Source of the DNA: Chara braunii
Lineage: Eukaryota; Streptophyta; Charophyceae; Charales; Characeae
NCBI GenBank assembly: GCA_003427395.1
Contig: BFEA01000096.1
Location: 1,873,929-1,937,928 of the forward strand
Direction of reading: 5' to 3'
Length of the DNA: 64,000 nt
This document shows positions 43,688 through 54,546 of the stretch, piece by piece. Below the pieces are notes generated by a model. That model was not told the origin of the DNA and searched no databases. It saw only the letters and a program-made list of their open reading frames with translations. A program made the position numbers and the translations under genes. The first letter of the stretch is position 1; every line of letters starts with the position of its first letter.

Positions 43688-45170
43688 TATTTTTTATTTT
43701 TATTTTTTCATACGATGCGCAAACAAGAAACGTTGCATAGTGGAACCCCTTTGTTGTCTACGGATACGGGAGGGCTCTTGGTCAAACCCATGCACCATAA
43801 GATAACAGGGGCTGCGTGGGAAACCTGGTGTTGAAAGAGAACGGAGAACGTGATGGACGAAGTCCCGCCCCTGGCGAGAGCGGAGGTTAGCCTCTGATGG
43901 CCCACCTGTGCCGTGCATAAACATCAGTCGCGTTCAATGCCTGGTTGTGCAGAGTGAGGGCAGAGTTCATGCTCAGTAACTCGATGTGCTCAGGGTCCTG
44001 ACTTGTGTTAGTTTGTTAGACCTAGACCAAACAGTACATGCAGCGATATCGCAACTAAAATACGAGCGCTTTCTGCGTTTGTAGCACTAAACAAGAATAA
44101 GTTCACCTTTCGAGGTTATGTTACTTGGGTACTGATTAACCATGTAGTCTGGCCCATTGAGCCAAGTGCATCCAGATCGCGTGCCCAGAGTTATTGCAAT
44201 GAGTGTGATTAGAAAGCGAGCGCTGGCACGGGACAGGTTGCAACGTGGTCCGACTACTGTACGTCGTGATGACTATTACCGAGTGTGAGGATCACAGATT
44301 AACTGCCCCAGCTTCCCGTTCAGAGGCTGATGGAGTAGGGTCTGTATTAGAAGAAGGAAAGCCCGGAGATATTATCAACTAAGTTTCTTTCTTTTAATTT
44401 ATTGACTCTTATTGATTAACTGGTTAGAATCAAGCCATACATGAGACTAATGGGATCTCAAAAACCATGTCGAGTGGCCTAGACTGTTGCAAGACTACCG
44501 ACCCTAGACAAGAGTAATGTCGGTGAGAGGAGCTGTCTGTACTACCCCGATAATAATAAATCTTGAGGGGCTTCGGTAGGGACACAGAGAGTAATGTCCA
44601 CTGGTAAATTTTCACCGTATGCTAAGTCGGGGCAAAGTCGCCCTGCGTCGAGAATGGAGTGAGCGCCTAAACGACATTTCGAGTGTCGAGAACTACAGGG
44701 GGTGTCTCGCGGCGCGTATAGAAACTGAACTCAGTCATGCGGTAAAGCTAACGGGTTAACCTGGGAGGGAAGTCGTCGGACTTTAGATTACCTCAACATT
44801 GTTCCTAAAGGGTTGCATCTAGGAATGGTTAGCTGGGAAAGAAGTTCAGAGAACGCTCTTACGTGTTTCCTAATCCCAAGGAAGAAGGGAAAAGGGGAAG
44901 GCTGAGAAAAGACAGGGGAAGCAAGGACACCCTGGCTATAACCTGTGCCTTATATCAGGCAGAAACGGAAGGATGAAAGGATAAGATACTGGGTGAGATT
45001 GAAAAACATAAGAAGTCGTTGAGGGGGATTGTGGTGAAAATGACAGATAGACATCATAAGCTCATTGAGTACATTTTCTACATCTGCGAAGCAAGTGGGA
45101 AACTGCATACTACAGACTCCTCACTAAAGACCCTTGAGTAAGCTAAGGCAAGGCTCAGGTGAGCGGATAC

Positions 45171-45195
45171 TTTGGCGCTAAAAGCGTCGGGACCA
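45171..45195 (+). promoter_or_regulatory. primer-binding-site-like sequence after copy B
   Basis: TTTGGCGCTAAAAGCGTCGG follows repeat B directly. TTTGGCGCTA is a common start of PBS regions in plant LTR retrotransposons, from memory. Copy A has no such sequence at its end. Confidence 0.4.
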
Positions 45196-45196
45196 C

Positions 45197-45535
45197 ACCC
45201 TCGCCGTCTTTGATGACGATATTGTGGAAAAGTTACCATTGGAGACCAAGGGTGTGGCGAGCAGCAGTGATTCCGGGAAGGGGGAAGTCACTGTTGTCGT
45301 GGTCAACAAGGGAGGACCAAGACCGACGGTAATGAAGAAGAAGAAACCACGCTCATTCTCATAGTATCCCGGGATTGCGGCCTGGAAGCCATCGGAAAAG
45401 ATGGGGATGTCACAGGAAACGTGGCAAGAAAGAATGGATAATGCACAGTGTCTGAAATGTGGTACCCAGGGCATGTGATTGCATGGTGCCCGCTTATCCG
45501 AAACCCAAAAGCGAGCCGCCAGTAGGAGTAGCATC
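45197..45535 (+). pseudogene. retroelement Gag remnant with disrupted CCHC knuckle
   Basis: A frame beginning RRDHTLAVFDDDIVEKL runs through a Lys-rich patch (MKKKKPRSFS) with a TAG near 45363. It reaches WQERMDNAQCLKCGTQG near 45420-45470. The knuckle is completed only after a one-base frame change (GHVIAWCPL), giving C-x2-C-x4-H-x4-C. It follows copy B and its PBS-like site, so B may be the 5' LTR of this truncated element. Confidence 0.55.
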
Positions 45536-45929
45536 TAACGATGTTTTCATTAAAAATGAAATGTTTTATGAAAAATGAACATACCTAAATTTTCAATTTT
45601 TGACAAAACAGATGTTGATGATATTTATGAAAAGAATAAGAAGATTTTTTATGCATAAAAAATATAATGATGAAAAGTCTAACGAACTTTGAAACGTATA
45701 AAAAACTATCACTCTATGCTGTTAACAAAAGAAAACTTTTTCATAACATTCATAATAATACATGAATACCGTGAAAGAAAATCCGTGTTTAAAAAGTTCA
45801 TATAATGGGCAAAGCGGTCACCCTCATATGCCTTGCAAATAGGTCCCCGCCCTTTACATCGCCAAGTGTTGCGAGTAAGGAATTTCAAAGAACCAGAGTG
45901 CATAAAAGCAAAAAACATGGTCAGACCCC
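45536..45929. other. AT-rich non-coding stretch
   Basis: Nothing recognised on either strand. Confidence 0.4.
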
Positions 45930-46300
45930 TTGACAGATAGCAACCCTATTTGCAGTAAACGAAATTTTTTGTCGTCATACTTTCGATTTAGCTAACTTAT
46001 GCTATCTTCTATAATTGTAAACTGTCCAATCTTCCAAAATGATGATATCATATTTTCCATGATGTGCAGAGTCCCTTTACATCTTTGAACGTTCTCACTT
46101 AAGAAAGACCAGAGTGCTTAATTTAAGCAACTCTGGTTGACCTCCAGACGGATAACACCCCGATTTGCAATATAAGAAACATTTTGCCATCACACTTTGG
46201 ACTTAGTTAAGTTACCTATCTTCTATTGTAAACTGTCTAATCTTTAAAAAGAGTGATATCATTTTGTTCATCGTGTGCAGGCTCCCTGTATTCTTCATGT
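45930..46300 (+). repeat. tandem duplication, unit about 185-190 bp
   Basis: CTATCTTCTATAATTGTAAA, GATATCAT and TGTGCAG...CTCCCT landmarks at about 46003-46075 recur in the same order at about 46207-46290. Divergence is visible. Confidence 0.65.
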
Positions 46301-46408
46301 GTTTTTATTCTTTCATATTCAACAGATAATTCGTGAAAACCCAACAAAACAAAATGTTGGGTTTGAACGGAACGTTTGAAAATTTCGGGAAACACGAGAT
46401 TTGAGCCC

Positions 46409-46427
46409 TCTTAGTGCGGTGAAGCAA
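46409..46427 (+). repeat. 19-bp direct repeat, left copy
   Basis: TCTTAGTGCGGTGAAGCAA is identical to 53986-54004 and brackets the satellite-bearing block between them. Confidence 0.8.
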
Positions 46428-46737
46428 AATCGAATACAGAAAACAACTAAAAATAGTTTTGCGGGAAACACTTCTAGGGGCAAAGCACAAAATGAGCTAG
46501 AAAAACCGAAATTGTTACCCATTGATGCACCCCATATTTTAGGTGTTGAGAAAAGTCTAAATTTTCACACTTTTGTTTCCTAAAAGAATCGTCATTTTCA
46601 TAATTGCTCGAAAAAGTGAAATGGCGTCGACGAGAATTACACAACTGCCGAGTCGTTCTAATTTTTAATATTTTCTACCTACGCAGAAACAGGTGAAACA
46701 AATAAATAATGTTTTGGTCCTCTTTCGCCAATATCAG

Positions 46738-47382
46738 AGGATCGACTTATAGGACTATAACGGATTCGTTTGACAAGCCACGTCTTACACCTTCGGCGGA
46801 GGTTCAACGTCCAATCTCTCCAATGGACAGGTAGTTTTAACAGCACAAGAGAAATGGTTTATAGTTCTATAACGTCCTCCTTAGTGTTGCAAACAATTAT
46901 CGACAAACGAGGACCACCTTAAGGGCTTTTCATAAAAGTTTCTTAAATTACCAGACTAGAAACATCATTTGATAGTCCTATATCGAGGATTTAGCATGGA
47001 AGGACTTTGGTCGAGATGGAACAGAGTCCTGCAAGCATCCTCAGTGCAAAGGTGTAACAGCAGGTTCGACTTATAGGACTATAACAAATTTGTTTGACAA
47101 GCCACGTCTTACACCTTCGACTGAGGTTTGACATCCAATCCATCCAACGGACAGGTGTTTTTAACAACACAAGAGAAACGTTTTATAGTCCTATAACGTC
47201 CTTCTTCACAACGCAAACAATTGAAGACAAACTAGAGCAACCTTAAGGGTTTTTCACAAACGTCTGTCCAAATACAAGACTAGAAACAACGCTTTACAGT
47301 CCTTTATCGAGGATTTAGCCGGGCAAGACTTTTGGTCGGGTTGTAACAGAGTCCTGCAAGCATCCTCAGTGGAAAGGTGCGT
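46738..47382 (+). repeat. tandem duplication, unit about 322 bp
   Basis: Two copies start near 46738 and 47061 and share GACTTATAGGACTATAAC, GACAAGCCACGTCTTACACC, TATCGAGGATTTAGC and GCAAGCATCCTCAGTG. Degenerate third-unit sequence follows to about 47500. Each unit holds TATAGNNCTATA palindromes. Confidence 0.8.
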
Positions 47383-47829
47383 TTCACAGGTGAAAAGAAA
47401 TCGCTTTAAAGTCCTCAAACATCATACTTGCCATTGAGAATTTTTAAGAGCCTACTAATGTCACCTCAAAGACTTTGGATAAGGGTTGGCTTAACAGTCC
47501 TAAATGACTGTTTTGCCAATGCAAAATTTAACAGGGTCGGTGGAAATCCGAGTTCCCACCCGGGTTAACAAATGGTCATGTGGCCCTATGTCGACAACAC
47601 TGAAGATAGTTTTTTACCAACTTCTTTTGAAGTCTAAAAACTTCCTTTTCATAACAGTGATGTTTCGGAACACGCAAAGGTGGGTACTTAATTCTTTAAA
47701 CTTGACGTCGTCGAAAACACGCAAGATAACTTTTGACCTACTTCTATTATAGTCTATAAGCTTCCTTTTCAAAACTGCGATGTTTGGGAACTCGCAAAGC
47801 TAGGTACTTAATTCTTTAAACTTTACCTT
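47383..47829. other. non-coding stretch with short direct repeats
   Basis: GGTACTTAATTCTTTAAACTT recurs near 47690, 47803 and 47910, marking degenerate repeats leading into the satellite. No gene was recognised. Confidence 0.5.
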
Positions 47830-48540
47830 GCCGAAAAGAAATTATCTACCCCCATTAACAAAGTGTCGGAACTTGACCACACAAATCAACTTTGGGAACC
47901 CGCAAAGCTAGGTACTTAATTCTTTAAACTTGACCTTGCCAAAAAAAAATTATCTACCCCCCTTAACAAAGTGTCGGAACTTGACCACGTAAATCAACTT
48001 CTACCCCCCTTAACAAAGTGTCGACCCCCAAACTAATTTTTCTACCTCTTTAGTGATGAGTCGTACCCCCAAAAAAATCGTTCGGAACTCAAAATTAATG
48101 CTCGTGCTCCCAAAACATTTTTTGTACCCTTACAGAGGTGAGTTGGACCCCAAAGTAATTGTGCAAGCCCCCGAAACTAGTTTCTACCCACCTTAAGTCA
48201 TAGTCCGACCCCCGAAATAATATTTGTTACCTTAAAGTGGTCGGTCGTACCCCCCAACTTATCGTTTCCAACCGAAATCAATTTCTACCTCCCGTTACGA
48301 AGTGTCAGACCCCCAAAATAATTTTTTACCCCTTTAGCGGTGGGCCGTAACCCTCGCAAAACGTTCGCAATTCCTTCTCACACTCTTTCGGACTCCCAAG
48401 TAATCGTGCAAACCCCCAAAACGAGTTTCTACCCCCCTTAACTCACAGACCGACCCCCGAAATAATTCTTGTTAGCTTAAATCGGTCGGTCGTACCCCCC
48501 AAGTCAACTTTCCGACCCGAAATCAGCTTCTACCCCCAAA
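47830..48540 (-). repeat. satellite arm in inverse orientation (left)
   Basis: CTACCCCCCTTAACAAAGTG and ACCCCCAAAATAATTTTT-type units are reverse-complement relatives of the main satellite. Orientation flips at about 48535-48552, where ACCCCCAAATTAATTTTGGGG forms a palindrome. Confidence 0.75.
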
Positions 48541-51500
48541 TTAATTTTGGGGTGCGAAGAATGACCTGGGGGTTAGGACCCACCGCTGAAGGGGTGCAAA
48601 AACTATATTGGGGGTTCGACTCTCACTTTGGGGGGGTTAAATTAATTTCGGGGTGCACAAACTATTTAAGGAGAGCGAGCGGGAGTTGAGAGGGGTGCAA
48701 TTTTATTTTGGGGTTTGAACGATTTTGCGAGGGTTACGGCCCACTGCTAAAGGGGTAAAAAATTATTTTGGGGGTCGAAGAATGACCTAGGCGTTAGGAC
48801 CCACCGCAGAAGGGGTGCAAAAACTATATTGGCGGTTCGACTCTCACTTTGGGGGGTTAAATTAATTTCGGGGTGCCAAGAATGACCTTGGGGTTAGGAC
48901 CCACCGCTAGAGGGGTCCAAAAATTATATAGGGGTTCCGATTCTCACTTTGAAGGGGTAATTTTAATTTCGGAATGCCAAGAATGACCTAGAGCGGTCCA
49001 AAAATTATATTGGGGGTCGGATTCTCACTTTCGGGGGTGAAATTATTTTTGGGATGCGAAGAATGATCTGGGGGTTAGGACCCCCCGCTATAGGGGCAAA
49101 AAATTATATAGGGGGTCGGATTCTCACTTTAGGGGGGGTTAAATTAATTTCGGGGTGGGAAGAATGACCTGGGGGTTAGGACCCACCACTATAGGGGTCC
49201 AAAAATTAGATTGGGGGTCGGATTCTAACTTTTCGGGGGTGAAATTAATTTCGGGATACGAAGAATGACCTCGGGGTTACGACCCAGCACTACAGGGGTC
49301 CAAAAATTATATAGGGGGTCGGCTTCTCATTTTGGGGGAGTGGAAATAATTTCGGGGTGCGAAGAATGACCTGGGGTTTAGAACCCACCTCTATAGGGGT
49401 CAAAAAATTATATAGGGGGTCGGATTTTCACTTTGGGGGGGTGAAATTAATTTCGGGGCTTGAAGAATGACCTAGGGGTTAGGCCCCCCGCTATAGGGGT
49501 CCAAAAATTATATAGGGGGTCGGATTCGCACTTTGGGAGGGGTGAAATTAATTTCAGGATCCGAAAAATGACATGGGGGTTAGGACCCACCTCTATAGGG
49601 GTCCAAAAATTATATAGGGAGTCGGATTCACACTTTGGGGGGGGTGAAATTAGTTTCAAGGTCCGAAGAATGACATGGGGGTTAGGACCCACCGCTATAG
49701 GGGTCCAAAAATTATATAGGGGGTCAAATTCTCACTTTGGGGGGGGTTAAATAAATTTGGGAATACGAAGAATGACCTAGCGGTTACGACCCACCGATAC
49801 ATGTGTCCAAAAATTATATAGGGGGTCAGATTCTCACTTTGGGGGGGTGGAATTCATTTCGGGGTGCGAAGAATGACCTGGGGGTTAGAACCCACCACTA
49901 TAGGGGTCAAAAATTTATATAGGGGGTAAGATTCTCACTTTGGGGGGGGTTAAATTAATTTTGGGGTCCGAAGAATGACCTGGGGGTTAGGACCCACCAC
50001 TATAGGGGTCCAAAAATTATATAGGGGGTCGGATTCTCACTTTGGAGGGGGGTTAAATTAATTTCGGGATGCAAATAATGACCTGGGGGTTAGGACCCAC
50101 CGCTATAGGGGTCCAAAAATTATATAGGGGTTCGGATTCTCACTTTGGGGGGACAAAATTAATTTTGCGATGCGAAGAATGACCCTAAGGGTGAGGACCC
50201 ACCGCTCTAGGGGTCCAAAAATTGTATAGGGGCTCGGATTCTCACTTTAGGGGGGTTAAATTAATTTCGGGGTGCCAAGAATGACGTGGGGGTTAGGACC
50301 CCACACTATAGGGGTCCAAAAATTATATAGGGGGTTGGATTCTCACTTTGGGGGGGGGGTGAAATTGATTTTGAGCGTCCGAAGAATGACCTGGGGGTTA
50401 GGACCCACCGCTATAGGAGTCCAAAAATTATACAGGGGGTCGGATTCTCACTTTGCGGGGGGGGTTAAATTAATGTCGGGATGCGAAGAATGACCTGGGG
50501 GTTAGGACCCACCACTGTAGGGGTCCGAAAATTATATAGGGGTTCGGATTCCCACTTTGGGGGGATGAAATTAATTTCAGGATGCGATGAATGACCACGG
50601 GGTTAGGACCCACCGCTTTAGGGATGCAAAAATTATATACGGGATCGGATTCTGACTTTGGGGGGGTGAAATTAATTTCGGGGTGCGAAGAATGACGTGG
50701 GGGTTAGGACCCCTCGCTATAGGGTTCCAACCATTATATGCGGGTCGGATTCTTACTTTGGGGGGTGTGAAATTAATATCAGGGTCCGAAAAATGACCTG
50801 GGGGTTAGGACCCACCGCTATAGGGGTCCAAAAATTATATAGGGGGTCGGATTCTCACTTTGGGGGGGGTGAAATTAATTACGGGATGCGAACAATGACC
50901 TGGGGGTTAGGACCCACCGCTATAGGGGTCCAAAAATGATATACGGGTTCAGATTATCACTTTGGGGGGATGAAATTAATTTCGGGATGCGAAGAATGAT
51001 GTGGGGGTTAGAACCCACCGCTATAGGGGTCCAAAAATTATATAGGGGGTCGGATTCTCACTTTGGGGGGTAAAATTAATTTCGAGGTGCGAAGCATGAC
51101 GTGGGGGTTAGGACACCACTATCGGGGTCCAAAAATTATATAGGGGTTCGGATTCTCACTTTCGGGGGGCTAAATTAATTTCAGTGTGCCAAGAATGACC
51201 TGGGGTTACGGCCCTCCCGGTATAGGGGTCCAAAAATTATATAGGGGGTCGGATTCTCACTTAGGGGGGTTTGAAATTAATTTCAGGGTCCGAGGAATAA
51301 CCTGGGGGTTAGGACTCACCACTATAGGGGTCCAAAAATTATATAGGGGGTCGGATTCTCACTTTGGGGGGGTGAAATTAATTTCGGGTTTTGAAGAATG
51401 ACCTGGGAGTTAGGACCCCCCACTATAGGGGTCCAAAAATTATATAGGGGGTCGGATTATCACTTAGAGAGGGGTGAAATTAATTTCAGAGTCCGAAGAA

Positions 51501-53530
51501 TGACCTAGGGGTTAGGACCCACCGCTATAGGGGTCCTGAAATTATATAGTGGGTCGGATTCTCTTTTCGGAGGGGTTAAATTAATTTCGGGATATGAAGA
51601 ATGACATGGGGATTAGGACCCACCGCTATAGGGGTCCAAAAATTATATAGGGGTTCGGATTCTCACTTTGCGGGGATAAAATTAATTTTGGGATGCGAAG
51701 AATGACCTGGGGGTTAGGACCCACCGCTATAGGGGTCCAAAAATTATATAGGGGGTCGGATTCTCACTTGGGGGGGGGGTTAAATTAATTTCGGGATGCG
51801 AAGAATGCCTTGGGGGTTAGGAACCACCGCTATAGGGGTCCGAAAATTATATAGGGGTCGGATTCTCACTTTGGGGCGACGAAATTAATTTCGGGATGCG
51901 AAGAATGACCCTAAGGGTTAGGACCCACCGCTATAGGGGTCCAAAAATTATATAGGGGGTCGGATGTTCACTTTGGTGGGGTGAAATTAATTTCGGGGTG
52001 CGAAGAATGACCTGGGGGCTAGGAGACATCGCTATAGGGGTCCAAACGTTATATAGGGGCTTGGATTCTCACTTTGAGGGGTTTGAATTAATTTTGGGGT
52101 TCCAAGAATGACTTGGCGGTTAGGACCTCCCACTATACGGGTCGAAAAATTATATAGGGGGTTGGATTCGTACTTTGGGGGGGGGTGGAATTAATTTTGC
52201 GGGTTTGAAGAATGACCTCGGGGTTAGGACCCACCGCTATAGGGGTCCAAAAATTATATAGGGGGTCGGATTCTCACTTTGGGGGGGGTTAAATTAATGT
52301 CGGGATGCGAAGAATGACCTGGGGGTTAGGACCCACCAATGTAGGGGTCCGAAAATTATATAGGGGCACGGATTCCCACTTTGGGGGGATGAAATTAATT
52401 TCGGGATGCGATGAATGACTTGGGGTTTAGGACCCACCGCTTTAGGGATCCAAAAATTATATACGGATCGGATTCTGACTTGGGGGGGTGAAATTAATTT
52501 CGAGGTGCGAAGAATGACCTGGGGGCTAGGACCCCCCGCTATAGGGGTCCAAACATTATGTACGGGGTCGGATTCTCACTTTGGGGGGGGTGAAATTAAT
52601 TTCAGGGTCCGAAGAATGACCTAGGGGTTAGGACCCACCGCTATAGGGGTCCAAAAATGATATAGGGGTTCGGATTCTCACTTTGGGGGGATGAAATTAA
52701 TTTCGGAATGCGAAGAATGACGTGGGGGTTAGGACGCACTGCTATAGGGGTCTAAAAATTATATAGAGGGTAGGATTCTCAATTTGGGGGGTGAAATTAA
52801 ATTCGGGATGCGAAGCATGACCTGGGGGTTAGGACACACCGTTATAGGGGTCCAAAAATTATATAGGGGTTCGGATTCTGACTTTGGGGGGGTTAAATTA
52901 ATTTCGGGGTGCCAAGAATGACCTGGGGGTTAGGGCCCCCCCGCTATAGGGATCCAAAAATTATATAGGGGGTCGGATTCTTACTTTGGGGGGTTTGAAA
53001 TTAATTTCAGGGTCCGAAGAATGACCTGGGGGTTAGGACCGACCGCTATAGGGGTCCAAAAATTATATAGGGGGTCGGATTGTCACTTTGGGGGGGGGTT
53101 AAATTAATTTGGGGATGCGAAGAATGACCTGGGGGTTAAGACCCACCGCTAGAGGGGTCCAAAAATTATATAGGGGTTCGGATTCTCACTTTGGGGGGAT
53201 GAAATTAATTTCGGGATACGATGAATGACCTGGGGGTTAGGACCCACCGCTTTAGGGGTCCAAAAATTATATAGGGGGTCGGATTCTCACTTTGGGGGGG
53301 TGAAATCAATTTCAGGGTGTGAAGAATGACTTGGGGGTTAGGACGAACCGCTATAGGGGTCGAAAAATTATATAGGCGTTCGGATTCTCACTTTGGGGGG
53401 GTTAAAATAATTTTGGGGTGCCAAGAATGACCTGGGGGTTAGGACCCACCGCTATAGGGGTCCAAAAATTATATTGGGGGTCGGATTTTCAGTTTGAGGG
53501 GGTGAAATTAATTTTGGGGTGTGAAGAATG
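48541..53530 (+). repeat. satellite array, unit about 102 bp, nearly fifty copies
   Basis: The unit is GAAGAATGACCTGGGGGTTA, GGACCCACCGCTATAGGGG, TCCAAAAATTATATAGGGGG, TCGGATTCTCACTTTGGGGG, then a variable G run and GAAATTAATTTCGGG. Adjacent units measured 101 and 103 bp near 49980-50184. GGACCC/GGGTCC pairs within each unit. Units at the left end are more divergent than in the centre. Several units of exactly 102 bp keep a 34-residue open frame. Confidence 0.95.
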
Positions 53531-53985
53531 ACCTGGGGGTTAGGTCCCAAAATAATTTTTCTATCCGTTTAGTGGTGGGATGTACTCCCCGAAAAATCGT
53601 TCCGAACCTCAAAATAACTTGTACCCCCTTTAACAAAGTGTCGGACCCCAAAAATAATTTCTGGGAGAAAAAGGGGATGGTGGTCCTTTCCCCCAAGTCA
53701 TCGTTTCGACCCCCGAAATCAGCTTCTACCCCCCTTAAACAAGTGTCAGACCCCGAAAATAATTTTTGTACCCCTTTAGTGGTGAGCCGTACCCCCCGCA
53801 AAATCATTCAGACCCCAAAATTAAATCCAACCATCTCAACTCCCGCTCACTCTCCCAAAATAGTTTTTGCACCCTAGCAGCGGTGAGTCAGCCCCCCAAG
53901 TAATCGTGCAAACCCCCAAAACTAGTTTTTACCCCCCTTAAGTCACAGTCCAACCCCTGAAATAATTATTGTTACCTTAAAGCAG
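53531..53985 (-). repeat. satellite arm in inverse orientation (right)
   Basis: From about 53540 units again read in the opposite sense (CCCAAAATAATTTTTCTA, CCCTTTAACAAAGTGTCGG), like the left arm. The array is therefore framed by inverted, older-looking units on both sides. Confidence 0.75.
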
Positions 53986-54004
53986 TCTTAGTGCGGTGAA
54001 GCAA
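53986..54004 (+). repeat. 19-bp direct repeat, right copy
   Basis: TCTTAGTGCGGTGAAGCAA is identical to 46409-46427. Downstream the frame GACACCGATAAGATCCTTCT (DTDKILLRRKVDTW) looks like a coding remnant, but I do not recognise it. Confidence 0.8.
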
Positions 54005-54131
54005 GACACCGATAAGATCCTTCTGCGTCGCAAGGTCGATACGTGGGTCTGAGAGCTACGGATGCCAGACACAGCCGTCGGGTGGCTTCCGCTATAAGGA
54101 GATCCAGGTATTTGTCACGACAACGACGTCG

Positions 54132-54546
54132 AAGCGTTTGTAGAGAAGGGTTTCAGGGGTTGGGGGAATGTTTTTTTTTTTTTTTTTAGGGGGGGCAGTT
54201 GAGTGCGCAGGTGCTTAGGGCCACGTATTCCGGACTCCGCGCATCATTTCAGTTTTTTCGAAAACCGTGGTAGCGGCCCATTTTTTATCCACCCTCCACT
54301 GCCTCTCTGCGCTCATCCAACCTGTGCTATTATTCGAAAGCGAACATACCACGACAAAAAGCCTCTTGTGGGACTCTGCCCAACTTCAATCCAATACCTG
54401 ATATTGATCCGTTGCTGTAGGTCTCAATGCACTCCAAAGAGGTTTGGAAACTGCAACTTAAGATTTTTGAGTTGAGTTTTTCAGAGGCTTCTCCTTGATT
54501 GAGAAGTTGAAGTGTCGGAGGCAAGCGTTTGTAGAGAAGGGTTTCA
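54132..54546. repeat. 24-bp direct repeat pair (54132-54155 and 54523-54546)
   Basis: AAGCGTTTGTAGAGAAGGGT plus TTCA occurs twice 391 bases apart. The second copy lies in the C-terminal part of the minus-strand coiled-coil pseudogene, so the first marks a duplicated fragment of it. A T-run at 54171-54187 lies between. Confidence 0.65.

Larger units (their letters stand above)
38528..45170 (+). repeat. large repeat copy B, candidate giant LTR (about 5.4 kb plus insertion)
   Basis: Direct copy of 18953-25757 beginning TGTCGGAGGGC. It lacks the hAT-like insertion of A but contains a retrozyme-like insertion in a (TA)n tract at about 42427-43660. It is followed almost at once by a PBS-like TTTGGCGCTAAAAGCG at 45171 and a gag remnant, the layout of a 5' LTR. 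The exact 3' end is not resolved and no terminal CA is shared by both copies. Confidence 0.7.

Noticed and set aside
18953-45170. Copies A and B as the LTR pair of Ty3 element 2
   Set aside because: They flank it in direct orientation, but the PBS-like site of element 2 is at 27876, about 2.1 kb inside the end of A. B has its own PBS-like site on its far side and no matching target duplications were found. Not excluded, but not called.
49447-52624. Repeat protein encoded by the satellite
   Set aside because: Open frames are short, occur on both strands and break whenever a unit is not 102 bp. No start context or domain. Kept only as a remark on the satellite.
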